Assembly (NCBI GenBank): GCA_013398175.1
Contig: VZRZ01004350.1
Location: forward strand, 1 to 64,000
DNA: 64,000 bases
DNA from: Climacteris rufus
Lineage: Eukaryota > Chordata > Aves > Passeriformes > Climacteridae
Direction: 5' to 3'
This document shows positions 63,333-64,000 of the stretch, piece by piece. Under the pieces are notes generated by a model, which searched no databases, was not told where the DNA came from, and saw only the letters and a list, made by a program, of their open reading frames with translations. The first letter of the stretch is position 1; each line of letters begins with the position of its first letter. The translations under genes and the position numbers were made by a program.

Positions 63333-64000
63333 CTGTGGGCAGAAAAACAATGGCCAGTACAGGAAACATCGAGTTAGAGAAAATTGTTTTCTAAAATGGC
63401 TAATATTTTTGAAGAGGGATTTTAACTGCATAGTGTTACAGGCTACATCTTTACCAATGGTTCCAAAGAGTTAAATCCTCAATTGCATTTGTTTTGTGAA
63501 CAAACCTTTCATGGTGTTGTGGCATCATGAAAGGTTATTAAGTATTGAACTTTTGAATTAATAAAATACAGAATATCATTTTGCTGCAACCACAATAGAA
63601 TTTTACTCCACAGAGTTCTGGTCTATGAAACAAAAATTGGTACCTAACAGCTATGAGAAAAGAAATAGGCAATTTCTTTAAGTATAACGTTCCTATAATG
63701 TTGGAAAATTGAAATTGCACACATTAAAAACAGAACAAAGAGAGGAAAAGGATCAGAGGAAATATAAAGTGAACTGGAAACATAAATATCTCTTTGTACA
63801 TGACCACTATTCCCATTAGTTATTAAATCACAGCAGAACTGCACACAAAAACAAAGACAGTAATTCAAAAGCTATAGTCAAATACCATGATGTTCTGTGG
63901 TGACAGTTGTTTGAAGAATATATAGTCAATATGATTGTCTTTCCATCATTTCTAGTGAGTTTAAGGAAAAGTTATATAAAATTATATTACTGAGAAAAAG
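63333..64000. other. AT-rich non-coding end of window
   Basis: I see nothing with coding or repeat character. If the preceding exon-like segment is real, this is upstream intron or flanking sequence on the minus strand. Confidence 0.5.

Noticed and set aside
1..64000. CRISPR array, bacterial operon, tRNA or rRNA gene, mitochondrial insertion, intact retroviral gag-pol-env
   Set aside because: No regularly spaced repeats, cloverleaf-like promoter boxes, ribosomal or mitochondrial sequence, or retroviral protein motifs were seen on reading; the sequence is typical vertebrate non-coding DNA.

Overview
The window looks like non-coding vertebrate nuclear DNA, most probably from a bird. It is AT-rich throughout and has no operon-like gene packing. 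No open frame contains a protein domain I recognise. The bird assignment rests on three 3' ends of CR1 LINEs (891-951, 20593-20696, 48549-48735), each ending in the ATTCTATG/ATTCTGTG type of tail typical of avian CR1. It is also supported by several short solo LTRs of TG...CA endogenous retroviruses and the scarcity of other interspersed repeats. I cannot name the species, chromosome or locus.

Layout. From 1 to about 19.6 kb the window is mostly unique AT-rich sequence. It contains one CR1 tail, one solo LTR on the minus strand (6935-7275), a cluster of RFX/X-box motifs (9194-9328) and a cluster of homeodomain-type TAATTA motifs (17368-17520). From 19.6 to 34 kb there is an old solo LTR (19657-19960), a CR1 tail, and several minus-strand segments flanked by good splice signals (23.0-23.4, 27.66-27.74 and 33.82-33.98 kb). 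The block at 43-53.4 kb is the repeat-rich part. It holds a 56-base A tract, a (CTTTCTTTTT)n tract, three solo LTRs of one family at 44.44, 48.85 and 53.04 kb with target-site duplications, two further LTR-like segments, and a CR1. From 53.4 to 64 kb the sequence is again unique and AT-rich, with a splice-flanked minus-strand segment near 63.2-63.3 kb.

No coding gene can be named with confidence. The best exon-like segment is 33823-33976 (minus): it has an acceptor AG, an open frame of 51 codons, and a consensus GTAAGT donor. The window therefore fits either a gene desert or large introns, with candidate enhancers. I found no rRNA, tRNA, CRISPR, mitochondrial insertion or intact retroviral gene, and no clear sign of a previously undescribed system. 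The items most worth checking are the X-box cluster, the splice-flanked segments, and the LTR family whose target duplications read as 6 or 7 bases.
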